64,000 bases of DNA from Pseudomonas sp. CFBP13508 (lineage in GTDB: Bacteria > Pseudomonadota > Gammaproteobacteria > Pseudomonadales > Pseudomonadaceae). The notes under the pieces are model-generated. The model saw only the letters and a program-made list of their open reading frames with translations, had not been told where the DNA came from and did not search any database. The stretch covers positions 186,001 through 250,000 of the forward strand of contig NZ_QFZZ01000002.1 in assembly GCF_005233515.1 (NCBI RefSeq). Direction: 5' to 3'. The translations under genes and the position numbers were made by a program. Positions 48,795-60,836 of this stretch are shown here, one piece after another. The first letter of the stretch is position 1, and every line of letters starts with the position of its first letter.

Positions 48795-49503
48795 CGGCGC
48801 CGCTCAAGACATAGCCCTTGCCCCACACCGTGCGCACTTCGCGCTCGGTGTAACCGATGGCTTTGAGTTTGCGGCGGATCTGACTGATGTGCATGTCGAG
48901 GCTGCGGTCGTGCGCCGCAAAGCCGCGTTGCAGGACGTGCTGATAAAGGAAGGCCTTGCTCAGCACTTCCTCGTTGTTGCGGTGCAGGGTTTCCAGCAGA
49001 CGGAATTCGCTGCGGGTCAGCCCGGCCGCCTGCTCGCGGAAAAACACGTCGCAGTGTTCGTCATCGAAACGCAGGGTGCCGCTGACCACCGCATCGTTAA
49101 TAGCAGGCGGGCGCCGATCCAGCGCCACGCGGCGCAGGATCGCTTCGATGCGCACATGCAACTCGGCCATGCTGAACGGCTTGGGCAGATAGTCATCGGC
49201 ACCGAGGCGGAAACCGCTGATGCGATCGGCCTCGGCACCCAGCGCCGACATCAGCAACACCGGCGTCGAATGGCTCTGACGCAATTGCGTCAACAACTGT
49301 AGACCATCGAGCCCCGGCAGCAGAATATCCATCAGCACCACGTCGAAAGGCTGGCACTGGGCGATGTTCAGACCTTCCTGGCCGTTCTGGCACCAGGTCA
49401 CCTGAAAACCGCTGCGGCCCAAATGCTCGTGCACATAGGCGCCGAGGACCGGATCGTCTTCAATGGAAAGGATGCGTGGCTGGCAAACGGAAACAGGAGT
49501 CAT
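48781..49503 (-). CDS. OmpR-family response regulator, PirR-like
   Basis: 240 residues from the ATG at 49503 (MTPVSVCQPRILSIEDD). The receiver has the phosphoacceptor Asp in LMDILLPGLDG and Lys in DDYLPKPFSM; the winged-helix domain carries LTRSEFRLLETL and SLDMHISQIRRKLK...VRTVWGKGYVL. It is divergent from gacS across about 206 bases and heads the operon with the kinase. Synteny suggests PirR; without pirA nearby the target genes are uncertain. Confidence 0.88.
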   Translation of the reverse strand: MTPVSVCQPRILSIEDDPVLGAYVHEHLGRSGFQVTWCQNGQEGLNIAQCQPFDVVLMDILLPGLDGLQLLTQLRQSHSTPVLLMSALGAEADRISGFRLGADDYLPKPFSMAELHVRIEAILRRVALDRRPPAINDAVVSGTLRFDDEHCDVFFREQAAGLTRSEFRLLETLHRNNEEVLSKAFLYQHVLQRGFAAHDRSLDMHISQIRRKLKAIGYTEREVRTVWGKGYVLSGADETV

Positions 49504-49709
49504 GAGTATCTGCAAGTAATTCTCAGTTGGCGGATTATTCAAGATTGTCCGACAGCGGGCAACACAAGCTTGGCCTGTCGGACGAACGAGTGCGTGGGCG
49601 GCGCTGCATTTTCCGCAAGATTGCCCGCCTGCAAATCGCTACACTGCGCCCATGTCGCGTGCCGGATGCACGCATGTGTCAACAGATCAGCGGGATGCGG
49701 GAGATAGGC

Positions 49710-52463
<2,754 letters not shown>

Positions 52464-52544
52464 CCTGCGGCAAGGCACGGCGCGCGCAAAGCGCTACAGT
52501 TGTCGCGGGCCGTTGCGGCCCGCGTCGATGTTCCAGGAGGATTC

Positions 52545-53534
52545 ATGCGCACAATCATTTTCAGCAGCCAGACCTACGACCGCGACAGCTTTCTCGGCGC
52601 CGACTGCCCGGCCGGGCTTGAACTGCATTTTCAAGCGGCGCGGCTCAGCCTCGATACGGCGGCGCTGGCCGAGCAACACGAAGTGGTCTGCGCGTTCATC
52701 AATGACGACCTCAGCACCCCGGTGCTCGAACGCCTCGCTGCCGGTGGCACGCGGCTGATTGCCCTGCGTTCGGCGGGTTACAACCATGTCGACCTGCCGG
52801 CGGCGAAACGCCTCGGCCTGGCCGTGGTTCGTGTGCCGGCCTACTCGCCGCACGCCGTGGCCGAACATGCCGTGGCGCTGATCCTCGCCCTCAATCGTCG
52901 TTTGCACCGTGCCTACAACCGCACCCGCGAAGGTGATTTCAGCCTGCATGGCCTGACCGGTTTCGATCTGGTCGGCAAGACCGTCGGCATCGTCGGCACC
53001 GGACAGATCGGCGCAACGTTCGCGAAAATCATGCACGGCTTCGGCTGTGAACTGCTGGCCTACGATCCGTATCCCAATCCCGAGGTGCTGGCCTTGGGCG
53101 CACGTTATCTGAGCCTGCCGGAATTGCTCGCGCAGTCGCGGATCATCAGCCTGCATTGCCCACTCAACGAGCAGAGCAAGCACCTGATCAATCGCGACTC
53201 ACTGGCGCACATGCAGGCCGGGGCGATGCTGATCAACACCGGGCGTGGCGGGCTGGTGGACACGCCGGCGCTGATCGACGCGCTGAAGGACGGCCAACTC
53301 GGTTATCTGGGGCTGGATGTTTACGAAGAAGAGGCGCAGCTGTTTTTCGAGGATCGCTCCGACCTGCCGTTGCAGGACGATGTGCTGGCGCGTCTGCTGA
53401 CGTTTCCCAACGTGATCATCACTGCGCATCAGGCGTTTCTGACCCGCGAGGCGCTGGGCGCGATTGCCGCGACCACCCTGCACAACATCGCGACCTGGGC
53501 GGCAGGTGCGCCGCAGAACCAGGTCGAGGGTTGA
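52545..53534 (+). CDS. ldhA: D-lactate dehydrogenase (fermentative type)
   Basis: 329 residues, D-2-hydroxyacid dehydrogenase family. The NAD-binding motif GIVGTGQIG, the catalytic Arg in INTGRGGLVDT, the Glu in DVYEEEAQLFFED and the His in ITAHQAFLT are present. It reduces pyruvate to D-lactate with NADH. AGGAGG lies four bases before the ATG. It follows gacS after 81 bases that include a small GC hairpin (GCGGGCC...GGCCCGC), as in other pseudomonads. Confidence 0.95.
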   Translation: MRTIIFSSQTYDRDSFLGADCPAGLELHFQAARLSLDTAALAEQHEVVCAFINDDLSTPVLERLAAGGTRLIALRSAGYNHVDLPAAKRLGLAVVRVPAYSPHAVAEHAVALILALNRRLHRAYNRTREGDFSLHGLTGFDLVGKTVGIVGTGQIGATFAKIMHGFGCELLAYDPYPNPEVLALGARYLSLPELLAQSRIISLHCPLNEQSKHLINRDSLAHMQAGAMLINTGRGGLVDTPALIDALKDGQLGYLGLDVYEEEAQLFFEDRSDLPLQDDVLARLLTFPNVIITAHQAFLTREALGAIAATTLHNIATWAAGAPQNQVEG

Positions 53535-53540
53535 ACGGTT

Positions 53541-53999
53541 TTACTTGGACAGCGAAGACGCCAGGATCAGCAAGCCCAGCCAGCCGAAACCGAGCAGGCG
53601 CTGCTTGCTGGAATGGCCGTTGCGCAGCAGGAACCAGACGAAAAACGCCGGCAACAGAAACACCATGATTTTCAGCCAGCCTTCCACCGGGCGACTGCCA
53701 TCGGGATTGAGCGGTTGCTGCTCCTCGCGGGCCTGATCTGCGGCCTGCTGACGACGGCGACGCCCCGCCGCTGCCGGCATCACTTTGGGTAAAGGCTCGG
53801 ACACTGGCGGCGCAACCGCCTCGGGCACTGCGTTGTTGCGTGGCAGGCTGCCGAAGGAAATCGTCGAGGCTTGCACCGGTGCCGCCGTCGATTGCGCCTG
53901 CATGGCGGCGTGTTCAGCCATCGGCGCGCCGCAGTGAATGCACACCAGCGCTTCGGAACTGATGCTCCGCTTGCATTCATAACATTCGATCAGCGCCAT
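53541..53999 (-). CDS. Zinc-ribbon membrane protein of unknown function
   Basis: 152 residues. An N-terminal zinc ribbon of two C-x2-C knuckles (CYECKRSISSEALVCIHCG, residues 6-24) is followed by a Pro/Ala-rich linker and two C-terminal membrane helices (about 112-130 and 135-150). I start at the ATG at 53999 with AAGGAAC; the frame is open upstream but not convincing. It lies convergent with ldhA, six bases apart. No function is apparent. Confidence 0.75.
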   Translation of the reverse strand: MALIECYECKRSISSEALVCIHCGAPMAEHAAMQAQSTAAPVQASTISFGSLPRNNAVPEAVAPPVSEPLPKVMPAAAGRRRRQQAADQAREEQQPLNPDGSRPVEGWLKIMVFLLPAFFVWFLLRNGHSSKQRLLGFGWLGLLILASSLSK

Positions 54000-54133
54000 G
54001 TTCCGTTCCTTCAGATTCGGGGGCCGGCAGTTTGCCATGACTGTCGGCGCATTTGAACCGGATCGAAGGTCGCACGCGTGCATCATTCTGCAATCGAGCC
54101 CGTGCTAGCATGTCGCGCATATTTGGAGGACCC

Positions 54134-54568
54134 ATGGTCGAACACGATTTCCGCTACACCCTGATGAACCCGCAACACACCCTCACCGAATGCCGCGCCC
54201 TGGTTCCGGGCCGCTATCAGGTGACCGGCAACGGTGGCTCGATCCGTATCGGTGATGCCCTGTTGGTCACGCTCAAAGGCAGCAAGGATTTGTCCATGCG
54301 CCTGACCGTCGACACTGTGCGCCACCTGATCAATCCGCCAGGCCAATGGACCGCGATGACCACAGGCCCGGTGTTCGGCGAACTGGCCATTCACACCTGG
54401 CAGGTCAACTGCGACAGCTGCGCGAAAGAGCTGAGCTTCGAATTCGCCGTGGATGCCAAACTCGGCAAGACCGCCGAGAAACCTGCCGCCACCGCGCGCA
54501 TCGCCGAGCTGGGCTGGAAAGCCGTCGGCGACAAGCATCTGTGCCCGAAATGCCAGGAGCCTGCGTGA
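54134..54568 (+). CDS. Conserved protein with two CxxC motifs
   Basis: 144 residues from the ATG at 54134 (GGAGGA upstream). Mostly beta-rich in the first 90 residues (GRYQVTGNGGSIRIGDALL), then CDSC and a C-terminal CPKC, which could hold a zinc ion. No signal peptide. Its stop overlaps the start of the next gene by one base. I do not recognise the family well enough to name a function. Confidence 0.75.
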   Translation: MVEHDFRYTLMNPQHTLTECRALVPGRYQVTGNGGSIRIGDALLVTLKGSKDLSMRLTVDTVRHLINPPGQWTAMTTGPVFGELAIHTWQVNCDSCAKELSFEFAVDAKLGKTAEKPAATARIAELGWKAVGDKHLCPKCQEPA

Positions 54569-54972
54569 TGAAACGCCTCGCCCTGACCGCACTGATCGGT
54601 GTCGGCCTGGTTGGTTGCGCCGCAGAGCCGGTGCAACTGCAGCACAACCGCAGCTACATTCTGGAATGGATCGGCGAGCGGCCACTGATGGATTACAGCC
54701 ACCTGACCGTGACCCTCGGCGATGACGGCCGCGCCTACGGCAACGGCGGCTGCAACCATTGGTTCGCGCCTTACACGCAGGACGGCGACAAGCTGAGCTT
54801 CGGCAAGATCGGCAAGACCCGCAAGCTCTGCGCCCCGGCGGTGATGGAGCAGGAACAGCGCTTCTTGCAGGCGCTGGAAAAAGTCGAGCGCTGGGACATT
54901 TCGCCGATCGAGCAGATACGCTTCTGGCCTGCTCAAGGCAAACCGTTGCGCTGGTGGCTGGAAGAGGGTTGA
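54568..54972 (+). CDS. META-domain lipoprotein
   Basis: 134 residues. A type II signal peptide with lipobox LVGC at residues 15-18 (mature Cys18, next residues AA, so outer-membrane sorting is likely). The rest is a META/HslJ-like domain: YILEWIGERPL, LTVTLGDDGRAYGNGGCNHW (the GxGGCN signature) and two further cysteines. HslJ-type proteins are linked to stress or antibiotic tolerance; the role here is unproven. Coupled to the preceding gene. Confidence 0.85.
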   Translation: MKRLALTALIGVGLVGCAAEPVQLQHNRSYILEWIGERPLMDYSHLTVTLGDDGRAYGNGGCNHWFAPYTQDGDKLSFGKIGKTRKLCAPAVMEQEQRFLQALEKVERWDISPIEQIRFWPAQGKPLRWWLEEG

Positions 54973-54990
54973 TCCGCCCTGGACCGCCAA

Positions 54991-55199
54991 GGCCCTCACC
55001 CTAGCCCTCTCCCAGAGGGAGAGGGGACTGATTGGGGGATATTGAAGAGTTATGTCGACGTGGTAATTCTTCGCCGAATCCATAATCGACTGGATCCTGT
55101 CTGACGGGACCATAATCAACTCGGTGTCTCAGGTCGATGTACGACGAAAGACACCTCGGTCGGCCCCCTCTCCCCCGGGAGAGGGCTGGGGTGAGGGGC
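54991..55199. repeat. Paired inverted repeat with CCCTCACCCTAGCCCTCTCCC arms (copy 3)
   Basis: Left arm 54991-55024, right arm 55163-55199. The centre is longer than in copies 1 and 2 and carries TCAGGTCGATGTACGACGAAAG before the right arm, matching copy 2. It fills the gap between the META lipoprotein and the TlpA-like gene, ending about 10 bases from the latter's stop. Confidence 0.85.
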
Positions 55200-55209
55200 T
55201 TCTGGCGGT

Positions 55210-55677
55210 TTACTTCGTAGCCTGCAACGCCTCCAGCTTCGCCATTACCCCCGCCGCCGTCTGCTCACCGAGCAACTGTTCACGCACCTTGCCCTTGTCA
55301 TCAATGATGAAGGTCACCGGCAGCGCCTCACTGCGCGGCAGGTCGAACAGCTCGGCGGGATCCTGCGCGAGCACGGTGAACTTGATGCCAAGCTTTTCGC
55401 TGGCTTCTTTCAGCTCCGCGCCCTGCACGTTGTCGAAGTTGACCCCGAACACCCCGACATTCTTGCTCTTGAGCTCATCAGCCAAATGATTCAGCTCGGG
55501 AATTTCCGTGCGGCACGGGCCACACCATTCGGCCCAGTAGTTAAGCACCACCCATTGTTTGTCCAGACGTTCGGACGCGACCTTCTGGCCGTTCTGGTCG
55601 ATCCCGTAATCATTGCCGCAGCCCCCCAGCATCAACGCCCCGAGAATCGTCAATGCCGCTGCCAATCGCCGTGTCAT
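55210..55677 (-). CDS. TlpA-family thiol-disulfide lipoprotein
   Basis: 155 residues. A lipoprotein signal peptide with lipobox LGGC (Cys at about 20) anchors a thioredoxin fold with the WCGPC active site and a cis-Pro in EALPVTFIID. Such proteins reduce or shuffle disulfides in the periplasm, often for cytochrome c maturation. The residue after Cys is Gly, followed by Asn-Asp, so sorting is not obvious. It is divergent from arsC. Confidence 0.92.
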   Translation of the reverse strand: MTRRLAAALTILGALMLGGCGNDYGIDQNGQKVASERLDKQWVVLNYWAEWCGPCRTEIPELNHLADELKSKNVGVFGVNFDNVQGAELKEASEKLGIKFTVLAQDPAELFDLPRSEALPVTFIIDDKGKVREQLLGEQTAAGVMAKLEALQATK

Positions 55678-55790
55678 GTCGTGTTCCTTGTGAAAATTCG
55701 AAAGCGCCTGCGACCCATCGCCTCTGACGGTTCTGGATTGCGCGCCGCACAGTTAGAATAGCCGCCACTTTACGCCAGAAGCGACCCGCC

Positions 55791-56736
<946 letters not shown>

Positions 56737-56737
<1 letters not shown>

Positions 56738-57162
56738 TGGCGAAGAAGCCGAAAGTCCTGCCCTCGATAGAGTGGCTTGAGCCACGGGTGACGGCGATGC
56801 GCGTGCTCAGCCTGCTGAGCTTTTTCGCCCTCGCCGGTTTGCTCGCTGTTTATTACCTGGTGTTCGCCGACCTGCATGGCGCGCGGCCTTGGGTGATTCT
56901 GCTGGTCGAGCTGATCCCGTGGCTGGTGCTCGCCCCGGCGATGATCATGGGCAGCGCCCGTGGCCATTCGTGGATGTGTTTTGTGGTGAACCTGTATTTC
57001 ATCAAAGGCGCCCTGGCGGCATACGACCCCAACCGGCAGCTGTTCGGCGTGCTGGAAATGGCCGCGAGCCTGGCGGTGTTCTGCTCGGCGCTGTTGTATG
57101 TGCGCTGGCGCTATCAGTTGAATCGCAAATTGGCGGGTGAAGGCGAGATCAGCGTCGCCTGA
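56737..57162 (+). CDS. DUF2069 membrane protein
   Basis: 141 residues with four membrane helices (about 22-45, 53-73, 80-100 and 105-125). The ATG at 56737 overlaps the wrbA stop by one base. The family is conserved next to wrbA or arsC in gammaproteobacteria; its function is unknown. Confidence 0.88.
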
Positions 57163-57170
57163 CCGATCGC

Positions 57171-57237
57171 TTTCGCGAGCAGGCTCGCTCCCACAGGGGA
57201 ATGCATTCCAGATGTGGGAGCGAGCCTGCTCGCGAAT
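57171..57237. repeat. REP pair (BIME)
   Basis: Inverted REP copies only about 20 bases apart (the joining sequence GGGGAATGCATTCCAGAT is also used at 60640 in a near-identical form), between two convergent genes. Confidence 0.9.
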
Positions 57238-57251
57238 GCAGCGACGCGGTT

Positions 57252-57926
57252 TTAATGGTTGACGGTATAGGCGAGCATCATCGAAATCTGGCTCATCGGC
57301 CGTCCGCCGCTCTGTTCGTGCCATTGGTTGAACGCGTTTTGCACCGTCGCCAGATCACGCTGGCTGGTCGGCACTTTGTCGACGATCTTCTGTGCATTCA
57401 GCGCCGCGACCACGTCGTAGCTCGGCACGAACGTGTCCTTGCCGACCATGCGCAAAAAGCGCGGCGCCGACAGCCCGCCGAGTTGGTGGCCGTGCTTTTT
57501 CAGGTAGGTCCACAGGCCGACGATATCGGTCACTGGCCAGTCGGCGATCAGCGCGCCGAAGCTGCCCTTGTCCTTTTCCACATCGAGGATGAACTGCGCA
57601 TTGCGCGGCACGCTTTTCAGTTTGCCGAGGTGACGGATGATCCGTGCGTCCTGCATCAGCCGCTCGAGGTGTTCGGCGCTCATCAGCACGACTTTTTCCG
57701 GATCGAACTTGAAGAACACCTCTTCGAACGCCGGCCACTTGGCGTCGACCAGGCTGTGCTTGAGCCCGGCGCGAAAAACCCGCAGGGCCATGGTCGAGAG
57801 GTAGCGGTCGTCGCGGATCTTGCGCAGTTGTGCGGGGGTCTTGGGAACGGGCAGATGGGCTTCCAGTTCAGCCGCCGAACCGAAACGGTTCAGACAGTAT
57901 TCGTGCAGCCACTTGTAATCGCGCAT
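57252..57926 (-). CDS. DNA-3-methyladenine glycosylase I (Tag) family protein
   Basis: 224 residues, all helical. It has RYLSTMALRVFRAGLKHSLVDAKWPAFEEVF, which matches the Tag substrate pocket (Phe/Glu region), and YLKKHGHQLGGLSAPRFLRMVGKD in the helix-hairpin-helix part. The usual Tag zinc-binding Cys and His set is not obvious, so it may be the divergent branch. It is probably a base-excision repair glycosylase for alkylated DNA, though this branch has not been well tested. Confidence 0.82.
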   Translation of the reverse strand: MRDYKWLHEYCLNRFGSAAELEAHLPVPKTPAQLRKIRDDRYLSTMALRVFRAGLKHSLVDAKWPAFEEVFFKFDPEKVVLMSAEHLERLMQDARIIRHLGKLKSVPRNAQFILDVEKDKGSFGALIADWPVTDIVGLWTYLKKHGHQLGGLSAPRFLRMVGKDTFVPSYDVVAALNAQKIVDKVPTSQRDLATVQNAFNQWHEQSGGRPMSQISMMLAYTVNH

Positions 57927-57959
57927 GCCCTCTCCTGAGGTTTGGAAATGAATAACACC

Positions 57960-58087
57960 TGTAGAAGCAGGCCCCTGTGGCGAGGGGATTCATCCCCGCT
58001 GGGCTGCGCAGCAGACCCCGAGATTTTGGGGCCGCTTCGCGTCCCAGCGGGGATGAATCCCCTCAACCACAGGTCCTGCTTCTACAG
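57960..58087. repeat. 128-bp near-perfect inverted repeat
   Basis: Arms of about 45 bases read GTAGAAGCAGG, CCTGTGG, then GGGGATTCATCCCCGCTGGG, with the complement at the right. The loop is about 35 bases. It can form a long cruciform or RNA hairpin. A related element with GTGGCGAGGGGATT arms lies at 58988-59124. Confidence 0.88.
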
Positions 58088-58094
58088 GGTGGGT

Positions 58095-58919
58095 TTACAG
58101 ATTGACGACATTGACGAAACGCGAAGCCGCGGTCTCGTCGATCTTCAGGCTGGTGAAGTCGAACAGGTTGCGGTCGGCCAGTTGCGACGGCACCACGTTC
58201 TGCAGGCTGCGGAAAATCGATTCGGTGCGGCCCGGGGTCTTGCGGTCCCAGTCCTGGAGCATTTCCTTGACCACCTGGCGCTGCAGGTTTTCCTGCGAGC
58301 CGCAGAGGTTGCACGGGATGATCGGGAATTGCTTCAAGTCCGAGTAGGCCTGAATGTCCTTCTCGTTGCAGTACGCCAGCGGGCGGATCACCACGTTGCG
58401 GCCATCGTCGGCGCGCAGCTTCGGCGGCATCGCTTTCAGGGTGCCGTTGAAGAACATGTTGAGGAAGAACGTTTCGACGATGTCGTCGCGGTGATGACCG
58501 AGGGCCATTTTCGTCGCGCCGATTTCGTCAGCGAAGGTGTACAGCGTGCCGCGACGCAGGCGCGAGCACAGCGAACAGGTGGTCTTGCCTTCCGGCACCA
58601 GTTCCTTGACCACCGAGTAAGTGTCTTTCTCGACGATGTGATACTCGATGCCCAGTTCTTTCAGGTAGGCCGGCAGCACGTGCTCGGGAAAGCCCGGCTG
58701 TTTCTGGTCCATGTTCACCGCGACGATGTCGAACTTGATCGGTGCAACCTTCTGCAGGTGCATCAGCACGTCAAGCATGGTGTAGCTGTCCTTGCCCCCG
58801 GACAGGCAGACCATGACCTTGTCGCCGTCTTCGATCATGTTGAAATCGGCGACCGCTTCGCCGGCCAGGCGGCGCAGGCGCTTTTGCAGTTTGTTCTGGT
58901 TGACCGTAAGAGTGCCCAT
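58095..58919 (-). CDS. ttcA: tRNA 2-thiocytidine(32) synthetase
   Basis: 274 residues. The ATP-pyrophosphatase PP-loop is [11 protein letters not shown]; the two C-x2-C motifs, [10 protein letters not shown] and PCNLCGSQ, bind the catalytic [4Fe-4S] cluster. TtcA thiolates cytidine 32 in a subset of tRNAs. The ATG at 58919 ([17 protein letters not shown]) gives the normal size. It lies between the two GTGGCGAGGGGATT-type inverted repeats. Confidence 0.95.
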   Translation of the reverse strand: MGTLTVNQNKLQKRLRRLAGEAVADFNMIEDGDKVMVCLSGGKDSYTMLDVLMHLQKVAPIKFDIVAVNMDQKQPGFPEHVLPAYLKELGIEYHIVEKDTYSVVKELVPEGKTTCSLCSRLRRGTLYTFADEIGATKMALGHHRDDIVETFFLNMFFNGTLKAMPPKLRADDGRNVVIRPLAYCNEKDIQAYSDLKQFPIIPCNLCGSQENLQRQVVKEMLQDWDRKTPGRTESIFRSLQNVVPSQLADRNLFDFTSLKIDETAASRFVNVVNL

Positions 58920-58987
58920 GACGCGAAATCCGTGAGGTGTGACGAAAGGCCGGCATTTTACGCAAAAACCCCGGTAGCGCGAAGCAT

Positions 58988-59124
58988 CTGTGGCGAGGGG
59001 ATTTATCCCCGCTGGGTTGCGAAGCAGCCCCAAAACCCGAGAACTCGTAATGCCTGACACTGCGCGCTGAATGGCCTGGCGGCTGCTGCGCAAGCCGAAC
59101 GGGGATGAATCCCCTCGCCACAAA
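58988..59124. repeat. Inverted repeat with GTGGCGAGGGGATT arms (copy 2)
   Basis: Left arm CTGTGGCGAGGGGATTTATC at 58988, right arm GGGGATGAATCCCCTCGCCACA at 59101-59122. The centre is unrelated to the element at 57960. It lies in the 426-base gap between ttcA and the Yip1 gene; the remaining 220 bases hold the leader of the Yip1 gene with a TATACT at about 59237 but no clear -35. Confidence 0.82.
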
Positions 59125-59345
59125 AGTGTTTCAACCCCAAAAATTCCTTCCCCGCAAGACCCCGAGGCGATTATCCATCCCGTTTACAGCGCGATTTGCT
59201 CTAAGCCCGGCATACCGGTGCGCTGGAGTCCTTTCTATACTGCGACATAAGGTCGCACACATCTGAAGACCTGTATTTGCTCGGCCATCTTGGCCCGTAG
59301 GCGCTCCGTTGGGGGGCGATGGCAATGACAAGAGGAGTGAATGGC

Positions 59346-59948
59346 ATGATCCATCACGTAGTGGGACTGTTTACCCACCCCGATCAGGAATGGAAGGAGA
59401 TCCGTGGCGACCAAGAGGAAAGCATCAGCCACATGTACCTGACGCACACGCTGATTCTGGCGGCGATCCCCGCTGTCTCGGCGTTTATCGGCACTACCCA
59501 GGTCGGCTGGGTGATCGGCAATCGCGCGCCGGTGATGCTCACGTTCGAAAGCGCCTTGTGGATGACCATCATGTCGTACCTGGCGATGCTCGGCGGGGTC
59601 GCGGTGATGGGCGCCTTCGTGCACTGGATGGCCCGCACCTATGACGCCAATCCAAGCCTGGCCCGTTGCGTGGCGTTTGCCACTTACACGGCGACACCTT
59701 TGTTTGTCGGCGGTCTGGCGGCGCTGTATCCGCACATGTGGCTGGGGATGATCGTCGGCACAGCGGCCATCTGCTACACGGTGTATCTGTTGTATGTCGG
59801 CCTGCCGACTTTCATGAACATCCCTTCGGATGAAGGTTTCCTGTTTTCCAGCTCGGTGCTTGCCGTCGGCCTGGTGGTGCTGGTGGCGATCATGGCGTTC
59901 ACCGTGATTGTCTGGGGCCTGGGTGTCGGCCCGGTCTATACCAACTGA
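59346..59948 (+). CDS. Yip1-family inner-membrane protein
   Basis: 200 residues with five membrane helices. I start at the ATG at 59346, eight bases after AGGAG; earlier in-frame ATGs at 59319 and 59325 lack a ribosome site. The helical hairpin ALWMTIMSYLAMLGGVAVMGAFVHWM and VAFATYTATPLFVGGLAALYP is typical of Yip1. Bacterial members are uncharacterised. A weak hairpin-type terminator lies at 59987-60006. Confidence 0.85.
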   Translation: MIHHVVGLFTHPDQEWKEIRGDQEESISHMYLTHTLILAAIPAVSAFIGTTQVGWVIGNRAPVMLTFESALWMTIMSYLAMLGGVAVMGAFVHWMARTYDANPSLARCVAFATYTATPLFVGGLAALYPHMWLGMIVGTAAICYTVYLLYVGLPTFMNIPSDEGFLFSSSVLAVGLVVLVAIMAFTVIVWGLGVGPVYTN

Positions 59949-59986
59949 CCTGTTTCCTGCCTGAGAAAAACAACATCTGCCAATAC

Positions 59987-60006
59987 AGGCCGCCGCAAGG
60001 CGGCCT
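59987..60006 (+). terminator. Possible terminator after the Yip1 gene
   Basis: Stem AGGCCGCC / GGCGGCCT with a GCAA loop, but only a weak T tract (TTCTCGTT) follows. Confidence 0.5.
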
Positions 60007-60095
60007 TCTCGTTGGGCGACGACCATTCGGCAGGTCAGCGATTCGCAAGTCGCCGGGGTTGCGGCATACTCGGCGTCTCTGGAGATCCATCAAGC

Positions 60096-60590
60096 ATGCC
60101 CGAGCAACTCAATACCCGCGTCGAAGATTGTTACCAACTCGCTGAATCCTTTTTCAAACGCTCCTTCAAACGCCCCGTCGTCAGCCTCAAGCTGCGCGGG
60201 CAGAAAGCCGGTGTCGCGCATCTGCACGAGAACCTGCTGCGCTTCAATCCGCAGCTGTACCGGGAAAACACCGAGCACTTCCTCAAGCAGACCGTGGCAC
60301 ACGAAGTCGCTCACCTGATCGCTCATCAACTGTTCGGCGACCGCATCCAGCCCCATGGCGAGGAGTGGCAACTGATCATGCGCGGCGTCTACGAACTGCC
60401 GCCGGACCGCTGCCACACCTATGAAATCAAGCGGCGCAGCGTGACCCGCTATATCTACAAATGCCCGTGCCCCGACAGTGATTTCCCGTTTACCGCCCAG
60501 CGCCATGGCCTGGTGCGGCAAGGGCGGCGGTATCTGTGCCGGCGCTGCCGCAGTACGCTGGTGTTCAGTGGTGAGATGCGGGTGGAATAG
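60096..60590 (+). CDS. SprT-family zinc metalloprotease-like protein
   Basis: 164 residues. The zincin motif HEVAH lies in QTVAHEVAHLIAHQLFG, and the C-terminal zinc ribbon has CPCP and CRRC pairs. SprT-like proteins relate to eukaryotic SPRTN; the bacterial role is unproven. The ATG at 60096 follows GGAGATCC. It is a single gene ahead of the REP and duplication region. Confidence 0.9.
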   Translation: MPEQLNTRVEDCYQLAESFFKRSFKRPVVSLKLRGQKAGVAHLHENLLRFNPQLYRENTEHFLKQTVAHEVAHLIAHQLFGDRIQPHGEEWQLIMRGVYELPPDRCHTYEIKRRSVTRYIYKCPCPDSDFPFTAQRHGLVRQGRRYLCRRCRSTLVFSGEMRVE

Positions 60591-60615
60591 TCAGTTCTGC
60601 GGTGCCCTGACTGGC

Positions 60616-60785
60616 CCCTTCGCGAGCAGGCTCGCTCCCACAGGGGAATGCATTTCAATGTGGGAGCGAGCCTGCTCGCGAAGGCGGCGGCATGAGCGCT
60701 ACAGAATCACCTTGGCCGAACGCAACTCGGCAATTCTCCCACAGGGGAATGCATTTCAATGTGGGAGCGAGCCTGCTCGCGAAGG
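60616..60785. repeat. REP cluster (three arms)
   Basis: REP cores at about 60618-60642, 60658-60684 and 60759-60785. The last two are identical copies created by the 101-bp duplication described separately. Confidence 0.9.
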
Positions 60786-60836
60786 CGGCGGCATGAGCGC
60801 TACAGAATCACCTTGGCCGAACGCAACTCGGCGATC
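60635..60836. repeat. 101-bp direct tandem duplication covering a gene 3' end
   Basis: 60635-60735 and 60736-60836 are identical except for the last few bases. The unit holds a REP arm, the stop codon region and the last codons (ELRSAKVIL) of the CoA-transferase. The functional copy is the one joined to the gene; the outer copy is a non-coding echo. Confidence 0.93.

Noticed and set aside
52505..52523. Hairpin GCGGGCC/GGCCCGC between gacS and ldhA as a terminator
   Set aside because: No T tract follows and it lies just before the ldhA ribosome site, so at most it affects ldhA translation.
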